A stretch of DNA of 64,000 nt from F22 sp963668535 (GCA_963668535.1 OY764867.1:124001-188000); one strand, 5' to 3'. Shown: positions 52,596 through 60,899, numbered from the stretch's first letter. The notes: generated by a model not told the origin, from the letters alone. Translations and numbers: made by a program.

Positions 52596-55181
52596 TTACT
52601 TAATCATCCAATCCTTATCTTCTTTCCCATTTGAGTTCACCCAATGAACAAATTTGGTATATTCCTTAGTAATAAGTCTGCTTTCTGTAGGCCAAGTCCA
52701 TGCCACATTAGCAGTTGCATTTTCTGCCACATCATTCACTACTATACCCCAAGGGAAACCGTCAGTAGTCACATAATAATTGCCACTAGTTGATGCATCA
52801 TTTCCTTGTCCAAAGTAATAATCACTAGCATCACGAGTTGGTGCATATCCCTTCAAGTGAATTTCTACACGCTCACCCTTATTCAATTGTATTTCATCCT
52901 TTGGACGGAAAATAAAGAAGTTCAATGCTGATACCATCAAGTCATCTGGTGACACATTAGCACCATCTGCAAAAGTAACTGTGATTGTCATTTCACGACC
53001 AGCGCTACGTGAACTATTTGTATTCAATGGATTATAGTTAACAATCGTTTGATTCAAATATGCCTTGTGTGCATCGTAACAGATAGGCAAAATCGCAGGA
53101 TCTGTACTATTACCTGCTTCTACACCCGCACCATTTAATGTAAATGCACCTTGATCACTATTCATCATACCTGGTTTACCAGCTTGGCTATATACCACAG
53201 AAGCAATATCAGCATTGGTGATATGATCTAACTGTAGTCCAGCTCCCAAAGTATAGCTAGCACCAACAGCCATCAAGTCAATAGTAAATGTAGCTTTAGT
53301 CACTTTTGTACTAGTTTGCAATGTCGCAATCTTCTTAACATGCAATACAATGTCGTTGACATCATAATCACCAACCACTGGCCATTGATCCTCAAAATTT
53401 ACAGTATAGGCTGCTTGCACTTCACCTTCATATGGATCTGGTTGAACAATTGGATCACTTGGATTATCTTCACGACCACTGACATTACCAGTACAAGTTT
53501 CAAGATCGATAACAGTAGTATTTAAGTCAGCATTAGCCGCTCCGCTTTCTATAGCTACACCACTGTCACCATCAAGATTAGCGCTATCATATTCTGCTAC
53601 AACATTTTGGCTACATCTCAAACCGGCACCCCAAGATACTGGTTTTGTCTTAATTGTACCACGCATGCGTAGTAAAGATGTTGCAGAACCATCAGCGACT
53701 GCATATCCATACACATATGTTCCTGCAATAGTAATATCTTGCACATCCATATATGAACCATTCATCAAATAAATTTTCACATCCCATTCATCGCCGTAAA
53801 TGAAAATCGGAACTGGACTAAAAGACAACTTATCATTATCTACAGTCACACCTCCAGATAAAGTACCATGCTTCAAATATGTATCATGTACGTTCTGAAT
53901 CTTAGACTTCACAATCATAGTACACATATTGTAGATATTAGCAGTACGTACTTTACCACCGTCCAATATATCTGCACTAAATAGACCAGCATTGTAGATA
54001 GGACATTGGAATTGTACTGTTTCATTGACAATCATACGTGCATTTTCAGCCACAACAATCTGAGCAGAACCCACTTCGTTTTTCACAGTTTTACAAAGGA
54101 ACTGTCCACTGCTTTGTTCATTCGAGTCAATATAGAACTGCCCTTGGCTACTATTAAATTCAAGTGTGTATTCCTTGTTCTCCAATGCTTGGCTACCCTT
54201 AGCCGCACCAATAATTTGTCCAGTTGGAGCTATATAAGTATTTACATCACCTTGATTAAGCACCAACTTGTTAGACACATACATCGTACCAGCGACATAT
54301 AAATATGCACTAGATCCCGCACTTTGGATTTCATGAAGAGATGCTTCACCACCCTCTTGTACGGCAATGATAGCCCCTTCTTGTGGCACAATTTTATTAC
54401 CAGTAACCTTACCTCCATTTAAAATATACAACTCTGTATTATTCAAGATTGTCAAACAGTTCTCCTGAATATCCAGTGTACCAGCCACATATATACGTAC
54501 TCGTTCCCCATTTCGAGGTTGGAAATTACGATTTCCAGTAAATGTAACTGTTGTATTGGCAGGCACCACATAATTTTTGGTGATTTGGTATCTATCTGCA
54601 TCCGGCAAAGTTTCTGCATCCGCAGGAATTGTCCAGTCCATAGCAGGAGCTTCTTCAGCTTCAGGTATAGAGAAATCATAGCTTGCTACCATCTTAGTTG
54701 CAACCGCTTTAGTCGTTCCATGTGCTTCTTCACCAATAACACAAGGTAAAGTTACACTTTGTCCTGCTTCTGGTGCTGCATAACCATAGACCATCACATA
54801 TCCTTTAGGATCAGTAACCTTCACATAGATATTGGTTGCAGAAGCAGGTAGATCAACTTCGTGAGTCAATGGTGCATTACCTCTAGCTACACCAGAAAAT
54901 AAAGCATCAACATCTTTTCCTGTAGGATTAGTTGCATACAACGCTACATAATAATTATACTCGCTATTAAAAAGATCATTAACCTCAATAGTCACGGTAC
55001 TATGCTGCATAGTTGACCACGAGAAATCAGAAGATGGAGTTAGGTTTGCCAACGGATTAGTATCCGCTTTCACTTCAGGTCCTTTGTAGACATTATTAAT
55101 ATCAGAAGAGCAGGATGCCATAAACAAACTGGCTACTCCAAATACAGTCCAAAAGACTTGTTTTGTAACTTGTTTTTTCAT
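52596..55181 (-). CDS. Large LruC-domain surface lipoprotein
   Basis: This 861-residue protein has a signal ending FMASC (lipobox). An N-terminal beta region (~30-160) is followed by a long repetitive middle of the right-handed beta-helix type (TVTFTGNRNFQPRNGERVRI, LYILNGGKVTGNK, LYVAGTMYVSNKLVLNQGD; ~200-570). A C-terminal LruC domain contains VNFEDQWPVVGDYDVNDIVL and ends near the chain end. LruC proteins are surface lipoproteins in Bacteroidota, first noted for immune reactivity in Leptospira. It is probably an adhesin-like or extracellular-matrix-binding protein. Confidence 0.85.
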   Translation of the reverse strand: MKKQVTKQVFWTVFGVASLFMASCSSDINNVYKGPEVKADTNPLANLTPSSDFSWSTMQHSTVTIEVNDLFNSEYNYYVALYATNPTGKDVDALFSGVARGNAPLTHEVDLPASATNIYVKVTDPKGYVMVYGYAAPEAGQSVTLPCVIGEEAHGTTKAVATKMVASYDFSIPEAEEAPAMDWTIPADAETLPDADRYQITKNYVVPANTTVTFTGNRNFQPRNGERVRIYVAGTLDIQENCLTILNNTELYILNGGKVTGNKIVPQEGAIIAVQEGGEASLHEIQSAGSSAYLYVAGTMYVSNKLVLNQGDVNTYIAPTGQIIGAAKGSQALENKEYTLEFNSSQGQFYIDSNEQSSGQFLCKTVKNEVGSAQIVVAENARMIVNETVQFQCPIYNAGLFSADILDGGKVRTANIYNMCTMIVKSKIQNVHDTYLKHGTLSGGVTVDNDKLSFSPVPIFIYGDEWDVKIYLMNGSYMDVQDITIAGTYVYGYAVADGSATSLLRMRGTIKTKPVSWGAGLRCSQNVVAEYDSANLDGDSGVAIESGAANADLNTTVIDLETCTGNVSGREDNPSDPIVQPDPYEGEVQAAYTVNFEDQWPVVGDYDVNDIVLHVKKIATLQTSTKVTKATFTIDLMAVGASYTLGAGLQLDHITNADIASVVYSQAGKPGMMNSDQGAFTLNGAGVEAGNSTDPAILPICYDAHKAYLNQTIVNYNPLNTNSSRSAGREMTITVTFADGANVSPDDLMVSALNFFIFRPKDEIQLNKGERVEIHLKGYAPTRDASDYYFGQGNDASTSGNYYVTTDGFPWGIVVNDVAENATANVAWTWPTESRLITKEYTKFVHWVNSNGKEDKDWMIK

Positions 55182-55920
55182 TTTTATTTTACTCTATAAT
55201 TTACATTCAAATTTTGTCCCTGAAATTTCTCATATATGTGCATATGAACAATCAATACCATGTTCTGCACAATTATCAACACAAAGATAATTCATTAAAA
55301 TAGATATCATTCAATATATACAACAAATACTCCACAAGTTACCTTTTTTTTATTTTAAGACAGATATATTAACTATAATAGTGTAACAAAAGATTATTTT
55401 AATCGGTAGACATACAAGTTTCAGGCCTTAAAAAAAAGATATGCCTCTATTATTAGTTGTATTTTCTATCCACATCAATCGATTTAATAATCCATAGAAA
55501 TTACCATATGCCCCATCAAGAAAAATATCCCTTCATTATGTAGGGTTTTTCCCTTGGGTACCAAAAAAGCACCTAATAACTTACATATAAGCTATATAAT
55601 AATGTATCCATAAGAATTTCCCCAAAACCTTTAGGAAATCACCTCTACACATATAGGAAAAACACCGAGTAATAGTTCGACGAAAGTTGTACTTTTGTAC
55701 TATCGAAAGTTCAAAAATAGAATTAGATAATTAAGGACATTGATTTTTATTTCAAGAAAAGATTTGCATGATGTGTCTTATGTATCAAATCGACAACATT
55801 CAATAGGTAGATAAACGCGTTCTCTATGATAAATGATTTGCATAATGTGTGTTATCAAATCGAATCGTTAGAAAATCGCCACTCCATTGTGAAATGGAGT
55901 GGCGATCCTTATGTTGTTCT
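55182..55920. other. 739-bp gap between the LruC gene and the ubiquitin-like operon
   Basis: No coding sequence is supported. Near its end are two related hairpin-forming copies (55761-55791 and 55835-55860) sharing ATTTGCATnATGTGT and TATCAAAT, and the terminator of the ubiquitin-like operon (55874-55905). Confidence 0.65.
55874..55905 (-). terminator. Terminator of the ubiquitin-like operon
   Basis: ATCGCCACTCCATT (55874-55887) and AATGGAGTGGCGAT (55892-55905) are perfectly complementary around a 4-nt loop, 15 nt beyond the last stop codon of the operon. Confidence 0.9.
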
Positions 55921-56175
55921 TTATTTACTGTTATGGTGAAACAACTCCTTTAGAATAAGTGCTCCACCACCAATAACCAGCAGCAGGGTCATAACAAGTA
56001 TGGCCACTATAACTGTGTCTGTTAAGTTTGTTCGTACAAATGCACAAGTAATGACCAGTCCCATAACGCAAGCCAACCAAAAACATAAAGTTAAAGCAGC
56101 TCCTTTTAAAATATTGACTTTTAATTTTGTCACCTCATGGTGCCCAGTATCAGTACTATGTAGATTGTCGCTCAT
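55921..56175 (-). CDS. Small two-TM membrane protein (ubiquitin-like operon, gene 6)
   Basis: This 84-residue protein has a His-rich cytosolic start (STDTGHHEVTKLKVNI) and two membrane helices (LTLCFWLACVMGLVITCAFV and VIVAILVMTLLLVIGGGALI), and ends KELFHHNSK. It is the last gene of the operon, 45 bp after gene 5. I recognise no family. It may be an assembly partner of the larger membrane protein. Confidence 0.72.
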   Translation of the reverse strand: MSDNLHSTDTGHHEVTKLKVNILKGAALTLCFWLACVMGLVITCAFVRTNLTDTVIVAILVMTLLLVIGGGALILKELFHHNSK

Positions 56176-56220
56176 AAGCAGTTAGTTTAGTGATTGATGA
56201 TTAGTTCTCTATAAAATCTC

Positions 56221-56706
56221 CTAGGCAAAAATAATAAAAAGAACAATACTCACAATAATAACAAGTCCCAAAAACGTATAAGCTGAATAAAAAATATATC
56301 TGATAATAGCCAAAACAATATTGGCAATCCATATAAAGACACCAATCGTAATCATTGAGATATAATAAAAGATGACTCCAGCAATTCCTCCTCGCAAAAG
56401 TGCCGTCCAAAAACCGTCATGTACCCAGATCATAATAACAGCTAGTGCAAAAAACAACCAAGATATGATAAACAGCACCATCGCACAATAATTTGTTATT
56501 GATTCACTATGTTCGGCAAACCAATATCCAATACGAGAAACACCGTTATTAAAACGCTGCCATATATTATGAGTGCGCATATGAACGACATGATGACGAG
56601 AAGTTGCCAACGGTATAGGCCGTACTACACCAATATCTCCACCCTGAAACTCACCTGTTTCAGGATCAAACCGCACACCACCAGGTAGATGCATAATTCT
56701 ACTCAT
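56221..56706 (-). CDS. Multi-TM membrane protein (ubiquitin-like operon, gene 5)
   Basis: This is a 161-residue protein. The first ~65 residues are soluble with two Gly-Gly pairs (MHLPGGVRF, GEFQGGDIG). Three to four membrane segments follow (MVLFIISWLFFALAVIMIW, GIAGVIFYYISMITIGVFIW, LGLVIIVSIVLFIIFA). It lies 24 bp downstream of the E1-like gene. No family is recognised. It could be the membrane target or anchor of the system. Confidence 0.78.
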   Translation of the reverse strand: MSRIMHLPGGVRFDPETGEFQGGDIGVVRPIPLATSRHHVVHMRTHNIWQRFNNGVSRIGYWFAEHSESITNYCAMVLFIISWLFFALAVIMIWVHDGFWTALLRGGIAGVIFYYISMITIGVFIWIANIVLAIIRYIFYSAYTFLGLVIIVSIVLFIIFA

Positions 56707-56730
56707 ATCTGTCCCTATTTTATGATCTAA

Positions 56731-57975
56731 CTAATATTCAGTACACTCACTACAATAAGGATTCTTATCAAATTTCACTCCATACCATTGCAAGATTGTC
56801 GATCCTTTACGTCCAGGATTGTTGTTAAAAGGAGCCCAATTTGCAAAATAACTTTCACGTCGATTGGCCCACATATAAAAATCATATGTCAATTCCTCCT
56901 CAATAGATGCAATGATACAATCGGTATTCTTTGACAATTCCATTATAGCCAGCTTCGTCACCATAGTATTGATAGGTGCAATATCCGTTGACAGTCCCAC
57001 TTGTACCATTGCCTGAGCATCTTCTTCCGAAGTATAAGCAGGAATAATACCCTCTTTTCTAGCTCGAGTCAAATCTGATATTTCTTCCTCATTATTAAAC
57101 CAAGGACTTCCCTTCAGGCAGGCATAACATGGTCCACCGGGTCTCACTCGTAACACATCGCCTCCTTCGGCTCGAGTAATAGCTCGACCAAACAGCCCCA
57201 CTTTACCGTGTTTAATAATCAAAGCATTCAAATTGTATCGACTCGTCAAACTATCCGTAGCAGCTATCACCAGATCTGTTTTTAAAATCTCTTGCTCCAT
57301 CAACTCTAAATGCCGATTCATATCGACCTCATATGTGTGTACAACAGCGTATGGATTTTTAGCCAAAATAGCATCTCTGACTACATTCGTTTTCAGTCGC
57401 CCCAACTCATTTATACCTGCTATATGGCGCGATATATTATGCAACTCTACCCGATCAAAATCTACCAATGTGAAATGTCCTACTCCAGCCTTGGCTAGTT
57501 CCACCGCTATCAATGCGCCACCACTTCCTAGACCAACAATCAAAACATGCTTCTTCTCTAAGGCTCCTACTTCTAGCAAGCCCTTACTACGGGTGTACAA
57601 TTCACTTTTATCTGGGACAAACTCTATATGCAAAGCTATAAGTTCGCCATTTTCAACCACAAAACCCTTCTGTAATAATTGTCCATTATCTAGATACAAG
57701 AAGATAGCCATATGCAGATCTCGTCCATGACTAGAATGAAAAGCCTTGGATAAATCTTCAAACATCTGACGCCCATTTTCAAAATGAGCTTTAGAACGCA
57801 ATTGTTTAAAAACACACGTAACAGGAAAACCCGAAGGAGCTATTTTAGGATACTCCATAAAAACATGATACACCCGCTCCCCCTTCCATTCATACCCTAC
57901 TCCCAACTGTTCATCATTGGGAGCATTGAGAAAGTCTTGAAGTTGGTATTGATACAGATAGGCAATACTTTCCAT
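56731..57975 (-). CDS. E1/ThiF-like adenylating enzyme (ubiquitin-like operon, gene 4)
   Basis: This is a 414-residue protein. Residues ~1-135 form a separate N-terminal domain of unknown fold. Residues ~140-414 are a ThiF/E1 Rossmann domain: VLIVGLGSGGALIAVELAKAG, then FTLVDFDRVELHNISRH (ATP-binding Asp, Asn and Arg) and the lysine in LGRLKTN (K195). Two CxxC pairs (GPCYAC, C283/C286, and NPYCSEC, C408/C411) probably bind zinc. Such enzymes adenylate the C-terminus of a ubiquitin-like protein. Its ATG lies 2 nt after the stop of the 71-residue gene, so the two are translationally coupled. Confidence 0.9.
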   Translation of the reverse strand: MESIAYLYQYQLQDFLNAPNDEQLGVGYEWKGERVYHVFMEYPKIAPSGFPVTCVFKQLRSKAHFENGRQMFEDLSKAFHSSHGRDLHMAIFLYLDNGQLLQKGFVVENGELIALHIEFVPDKSELYTRSKGLLEVGALEKKHVLIVGLGSGGALIAVELAKAGVGHFTLVDFDRVELHNISRHIAGINELGRLKTNVVRDAILAKNPYAVVHTYEVDMNRHLELMEQEILKTDLVIAATDSLTSRYNLNALIIKHGKVGLFGRAITRAEGGDVLRVRPGGPCYACLKGSPWFNNEEEISDLTRARKEGIIPAYTSEEDAQAMVQVGLSTDIAPINTMVTKLAIMELSKNTDCIIASIEEELTYDFYMWANRRESYFANWAPFNNNPGRKGSTILQWYGVKFDKNPYCSECTEY

Positions 57976-57977
57976 AC

Positions 57978-58193
57978 CTACAACAAGTAATAATCCTTTT
58001 TCGCTATTTGAGTTGCTTTCACACCATCCATATGTGCCACCTCAGAGACAGGTACTGCTTGTAATTCTCCATCAGGCCCCATCACAAGTTCCACACCTCT
58101 ATTGCCCTCATGTTGGTTCTTAATAACTTGCCCCAACTCTACACAATCACTAGAATCATTTGATTCCTTATTTTTCTTTTCAAATAATTTCAT
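57978..58193 (-). CDS. 71-residue protein, candidate modifier or substrate (ubiquitin-like operon, gene 3)
   Basis: A charged, probably disordered N-terminus (KLFEKKNKESNDSSD) is followed by GVELVMGPDGELQAVPV, a small beta-hairpin-like stretch, and the chain ends QIAKKDYYLL. There is no C-terminal Gly-Gly. It lies between the E2-like and E1-like genes with a 2-nt gap to the E1 gene, which is where a ubiquitin-like protein would be expected. Its fold cannot be settled by eye. Confidence 0.7.
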   Translation of the reverse strand: MKLFEKKNKESNDSSDCVELGQVIKNQHEGNRGVELVMGPDGELQAVPVSEVAHMDGVKATQIAKKDYYLL

Positions 58194-58239
58194 ACTGGTT
58201 AATTTTATATCATTATATTGTACACTATATCCTCACCAT

Positions 58240-58689
58240 TTATTGCTCTGCACTAGTCAAATAATAATCTAATGGCCTACCTGTTTTCAAATGCACTTCA
58301 TACATCTCCAACCAGATACGCACCTTTACTATGACTTGATACAGGCTCACATTAGGCACCCAATCAATCTGCCCATAATGGCATACCCTCACACAACCAT
58401 TTTCCCCTTGCAAAGTATGCATAGAATGACTAGGCTCCAACATTGGATGTCCATCCCAAGTCAACAAAGGTTTGGGTGTCATAATAAAGACACTGGGCAC
58501 ACTATAAGGAAATCCTCCAGTCAAATCCACCTTAATCGTGTACACTTTCTTAGAATTTGTTTGCACTGCAAATATCAACTTATCCATATCTAGTTGAAAT
58601 TGTTTATAAGAAAAAAATGCGGCCAAGGCAGCATACTCTAGTTTTAATCTTTCAGATGTCATATCTAATTGCATGTATAAGTTGAACAA
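58240..58689 (-). CDS. E2/UBC-like protein (ubiquitin-like operon, gene 2)
   Basis: This is a 149-residue protein. The order VDLTGGFPYSVPSVFIM, WDGHPMLEPS, H91, GCVRVCHYGQIDWVPNVSLY and WLEMYEVHLKTGRPLDYYL follows the E2 fold: the hairpin with a YPxxxP-like segment, then His, catalytic Cys, then W and P. C103, seven residues before W110, fits the catalytic cysteine; C99 is the alternative. The frame overlaps the JAMM gene by 38 nt from the first ATG, or by 11 nt if M10 is the start. A role accepting the activated modifier from the E1-like enzyme is inferred. Confidence 0.8.
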   Translation of the reverse strand: MFNLYMQLDMTSERLKLEYAALAAFFSYKQFQLDMDKLIFAVQTNSKKVYTIKVDLTGGFPYSVPSVFIMTPKPLLTWDGHPMLEPSHSMHTLQGENGCVRVCHYGQIDWVPNVSLYQVIVKVRIWLEMYEVHLKTGRPLDYYLTSAEQ

Positions 58690-59608
58690 ATGATTCTACT
58701 ACATTATTGTGGTCCCAAGTGTAGTGCTCATCAAAATTGATAGGTAGCCCTTGGAGCACATGAATAGAGGGTATTTTCTGAGGAAACTCCATGGTAAAAT
58801 GTATGTCAAGTTTATGCACGCCCAAGCTTACTTCTATATGAATCGTTTTATCCTCCTTTTGATACACTCTGACATCATCAAATTTTGACTTCAATAGATG
58901 TAAGATTCTGACTAAATCCTGCTTGCTACTATGACTATTCAACCAATATCCATTGGGATATGTAATCTTCATGGGAATTGATGACTCTTCCTCAATCAAA
59001 CGACATGTCGGCATTTTTTTCATATTAGGAGGTGATTTTGGCACGTACACACCACTATGATGCGACTTATCATAAACAGCTCTAATTGGACTAATGCCCT
59101 GTAAAACCACCCATACAAGTTGCTCGAAAGTTCCATCTGAATGATATCTATATGCCTGCACAGAAGATTCTCCTTCTCTACAATTACCGATCAATAAAAG
59201 AAAACTTTGCAAATCGCATTCTTGCATTCCCTCAAGGGTAGATATCGAATCACCCCGACTAGGTTCTGTCAGCCCTAGCGAATGGTGCGAATGCCAACTC
59301 CCAATATGATGCAAAGCATGTTCTTCGACCAATTGGTCTGCATGCATCTCCAAAAAGTGATAATCTTGACGAAAGTGTGCAACATGATGTATCGCATGTT
59401 CACCTGGGCCAACAACATAATGCACCACTGGAATTCCAAATGGTGTCCAAAAGCCAAAGAGATTACCCCCTGTTTCTATCTGTGGGTAATCTAAGATACA
59501 TTGAGACAGGTAATTCAATTCACTCTGATATATGATTATTTTTCTATCTTTAGAGATAGAGCAATTATCAACTATATCTTGCTCAAACACATGTGGTATT
59601 TTTGACAT
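58652..59608 (-). CDS. JAMM/MPN protease with C-terminal RWD/E2-like domain (ubiquitin-like operon, gene 1)
   Basis: This is a 318-residue protein. Residues ~20-185 are a JAMM/MPN+ metalloprotease: Glu45 in IETGGNLFGFW, then SWHSHHSLGLTEPSRGD with H106, H108 and D120. The His-to-Asp spacing is 11 residues, one more than the canonical H-x-H-x10-D. Residues ~210-318 resemble an RWD/UBC fold without a catalytic cysteine (LDIHFTMEFPQKIPSIHVLQ). JAMM enzymes remove or process ubiquitin-like proteins. It is the first gene of the operon; no consensus promoter was found upstream. Confidence 0.85.
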   Translation of the reverse strand: MSKIPHVFEQDIVDNCSISKDRKIIIYQSELNYLSQCILDYPQIETGGNLFGFWTPFGIPVVHYVVGPGEHAIHHVAHFRQDYHFLEMHADQLVEEHALHHIGSWHSHHSLGLTEPSRGDSISTLEGMQECDLQSFLLLIGNCREGESSVQAYRYHSDGTFEQLVWVVLQGISPIRAVYDKSHHSGVYVPKSPPNMKKMPTCRLIEEESSIPMKITYPNGYWLNSHSSKQDLVRILHLLKSKFDDVRVYQKEDKTIHIEVSLGVHKLDIHFTMEFPQKIPSIHVLQGLPINFDEHYTWDHNNVVESFVQLIHAIRYDI

Positions 59609-59966
59609 ATATAGGTGTATTTCTTACAGCATGCAAGTAGACAGGTTGAAACAAAATTTGATTTATACTAGGGCAATGTACAAAAAAAGCAACATATACT
59701 TAGATTACACGAGTAAAAACAAGACATATTTAACATCTTATAAACATTCAAGTATAAATGAGAATACAAGACAGGAAATAAAAAGGACATAAAAAGATAG
59801 TCCATTCTCTATGAGTAAACTTTCTGCCTTAAATATGTCTATTCGCGCCTTGAATCTCGACATCACCCTCATCTTTGCGATTCAGGGCAGGATTTTTTAA
59901 GATCTCTCCTTAACAACATGCCTGTAAACGGACAAAATTATAGAGTAGTATATCTGCGTCAGCTAG

Positions 59967-60101
59967 CAAGTATATAAGAGCGAGCTATGATATACTTGCT
60001 AGCTATGTTGTCAAGTATATAAGAGTGAGCTGTGATATACTTGCTAGCTATGCTGTCAAGCATATGAGAGTAAACGATGATATAGTTGACTACAAACACG
60101 T
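59967..60101. repeat. Three 45-bp tandem repeat units, each with an internal inverted repeat
   Basis: The units are 59967-60011, 60012-60056 and 60057-60101. Units 1 and 2 differ at three positions; unit 3 is diverged. Units 1 and 2 contain CAAGTATAT...ATATACTTG, able to form a 9-bp stem. There is no spacer between the units. Confidence 0.9.
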
Positions 60102-60139
60102 CAATAATAAAGAATTGATTATGATTGGTAGGCAAAAAC

Positions 60140-60168
60140 TAAAATGCGTACTTTTTGTCAAATCATTT
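60140..60168 (+). repeat. 29-bp direct repeat, copy 1 (upstream element)
   Basis: It is identical over 29 bp to 60785-60813. It ends 25 bp before a TACATTTG -7 element (60194-60201) ahead of the lipocalin-like gene at 60268. Confidence 0.9.
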
Positions 60169-60193
60169 TCTTGGTTTCTTTAAATTCATACAC

Positions 60194-60201
60194 TACATTT
60201 G
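60194..60201 (+). promoter_or_regulatory. -7 element of the lipocalin-like gene
   Basis: TACATTTG fits TAnnTTTG and lies about 66 nt before the ATG at 60268. The -33 position 19 nt upstream is TTGG, a poor match, so activation through the 29-bp element is plausible. Confidence 0.6.
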
Positions 60202-60267
60202 CAATCAATTTTAACAATCAAATAATACAATACACCCATATTATTCAACTAATAAAAAAAAGAAACA

Positions 60268-60705
60268 ATGAAGAAAAAAATGAATGTAACTTTTAAGGCC
60301 ATACTTCTAATCACAATCTGTATGTTTTCTATAAGCTTTTCAAGCTGTACTAAAGACAATGAGTATTCTCAAGATCGTGAAATTGCTGAAAATATAGTAG
60401 GTACATGGAAAATAGAGCAAGCAGATACTGGTGATGGTTTTGAAACATGGACAAATAAAACAACTAGTGCTACATTTAATGAAGACGGAACTTACAGTGG
60501 AAGCGGTTTATTTGGTAATGGTACAGGAACTTATAAACTAAAAGGCAACACAATCACATGTTATGTATCTGGTGATGTATTTCTCGTGTATAAAGTTATT
60601 ACTCTTAATGGAAATACCGCCACATTAATAGTTGAAAAGCCAGGCGAATCTGACAAATTAAGCATCATTTGTTCAAAGAGCACCACAGCACAACAAGAAT
60701 TCTAA
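60268..60705 (+). CDS. Lipocalin-like lipoprotein
   Basis: This 145-residue lipoprotein (lipobox SFSSC) has a lipocalin-like barrel: IVGTWKIEQADTGDGF, then TTSATFNEDGTYSGSG, GTGTYKLKGNTITCY and NGNTATLIVEK. These are the strand-turn repeats of the small 'lipocalin-like' families of Bacteroidota. The ligand is unknown. It shares its upstream element with the gene at 60900. Confidence 0.82.
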   Translation: MKKKMNVTFKAILLITICMFSISFSSCTKDNEYSQDREIAENIVGTWKIEQADTGDGFETWTNKTTSATFNEDGTYSGSGLFGNGTGTYKLKGNTITCYVSGDVFLVYKVITLNGNTATLIVEKPGESDKLSIICSKSTTAQQEF

Positions 60706-60742
60706 AAGCAACTTGAATCTATATAATATAGGTGTATACACT

Positions 60743-60765
60743 GCCCCATTCGCTAAGAATGGGGC
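60743..60765 (+). terminator. Terminator after the lipocalin-like gene
   Basis: GCCCCATTC and GAATGGGGC pair around a short CTAA-containing loop and are followed by TTTTTATT. This is a canonical intrinsic terminator. Confidence 0.9.
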
Positions 60766-60784
60766 TTTTTATTGCGACAAAATG

Positions 60785-60813
60785 TAAAATGCGTACTTTT
60801 TGTCAAATCATTT
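60785..60813 (+). repeat. 29-bp direct repeat, copy 2 (upstream element)
   Basis: It is identical over 29 bp to 60140-60168. It ends 26 bp before TATATTTG (60840-60847) ahead of the gene at 60900. Confidence 0.9.
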
Positions 60814-60839
60814 ATAGTCATTATTTGACATAAAAATAA

Positions 60840-60847
60840 TATATTTG
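60840..60847 (+). promoter_or_regulatory. -7 element of the barrel-protein gene
   Basis: TATATTTG fits TAnnTTTG and lies 52 nt before the ATG at 60900. No TTTG is found at 19-21 nt upstream. Confidence 0.6.
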
Positions 60848-60899
60848 CTCCCAAACCTCCACACAAGTGGATTCAAATGCTAACTTATACATATAAAAG

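Larger units (their letters stand above)
59609..60267. other. 659-bp gap with tandem repeats and hairpins
   Basis: No gene is supported. It contains a hairpin at 59847-59888 (GCCTTGAATC with GATTCAGGGC, one G-U pair), three 45-bp tandem units at 59967-60101, a 29-bp direct-repeat copy at 60140-60168 and the -7 element of the next gene at 60194-60201. Confidence 0.75.

Noticed and set aside
57233..57730. 165-codon plus-strand frame opposite the E1-like gene
   Set aside because: It is an antisense shadow; the E1-like frame has clear motifs throughout.
59532..59792. 86-codon plus-strand frame upstream of the tandem repeats
   Set aside because: It starts antisense inside the JAMM gene and has no plausible protein features.
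59967..60101. Possible CRISPR array
   Set aside because: There are only three contiguous 45-bp units with no unique spacers and no cas genes.
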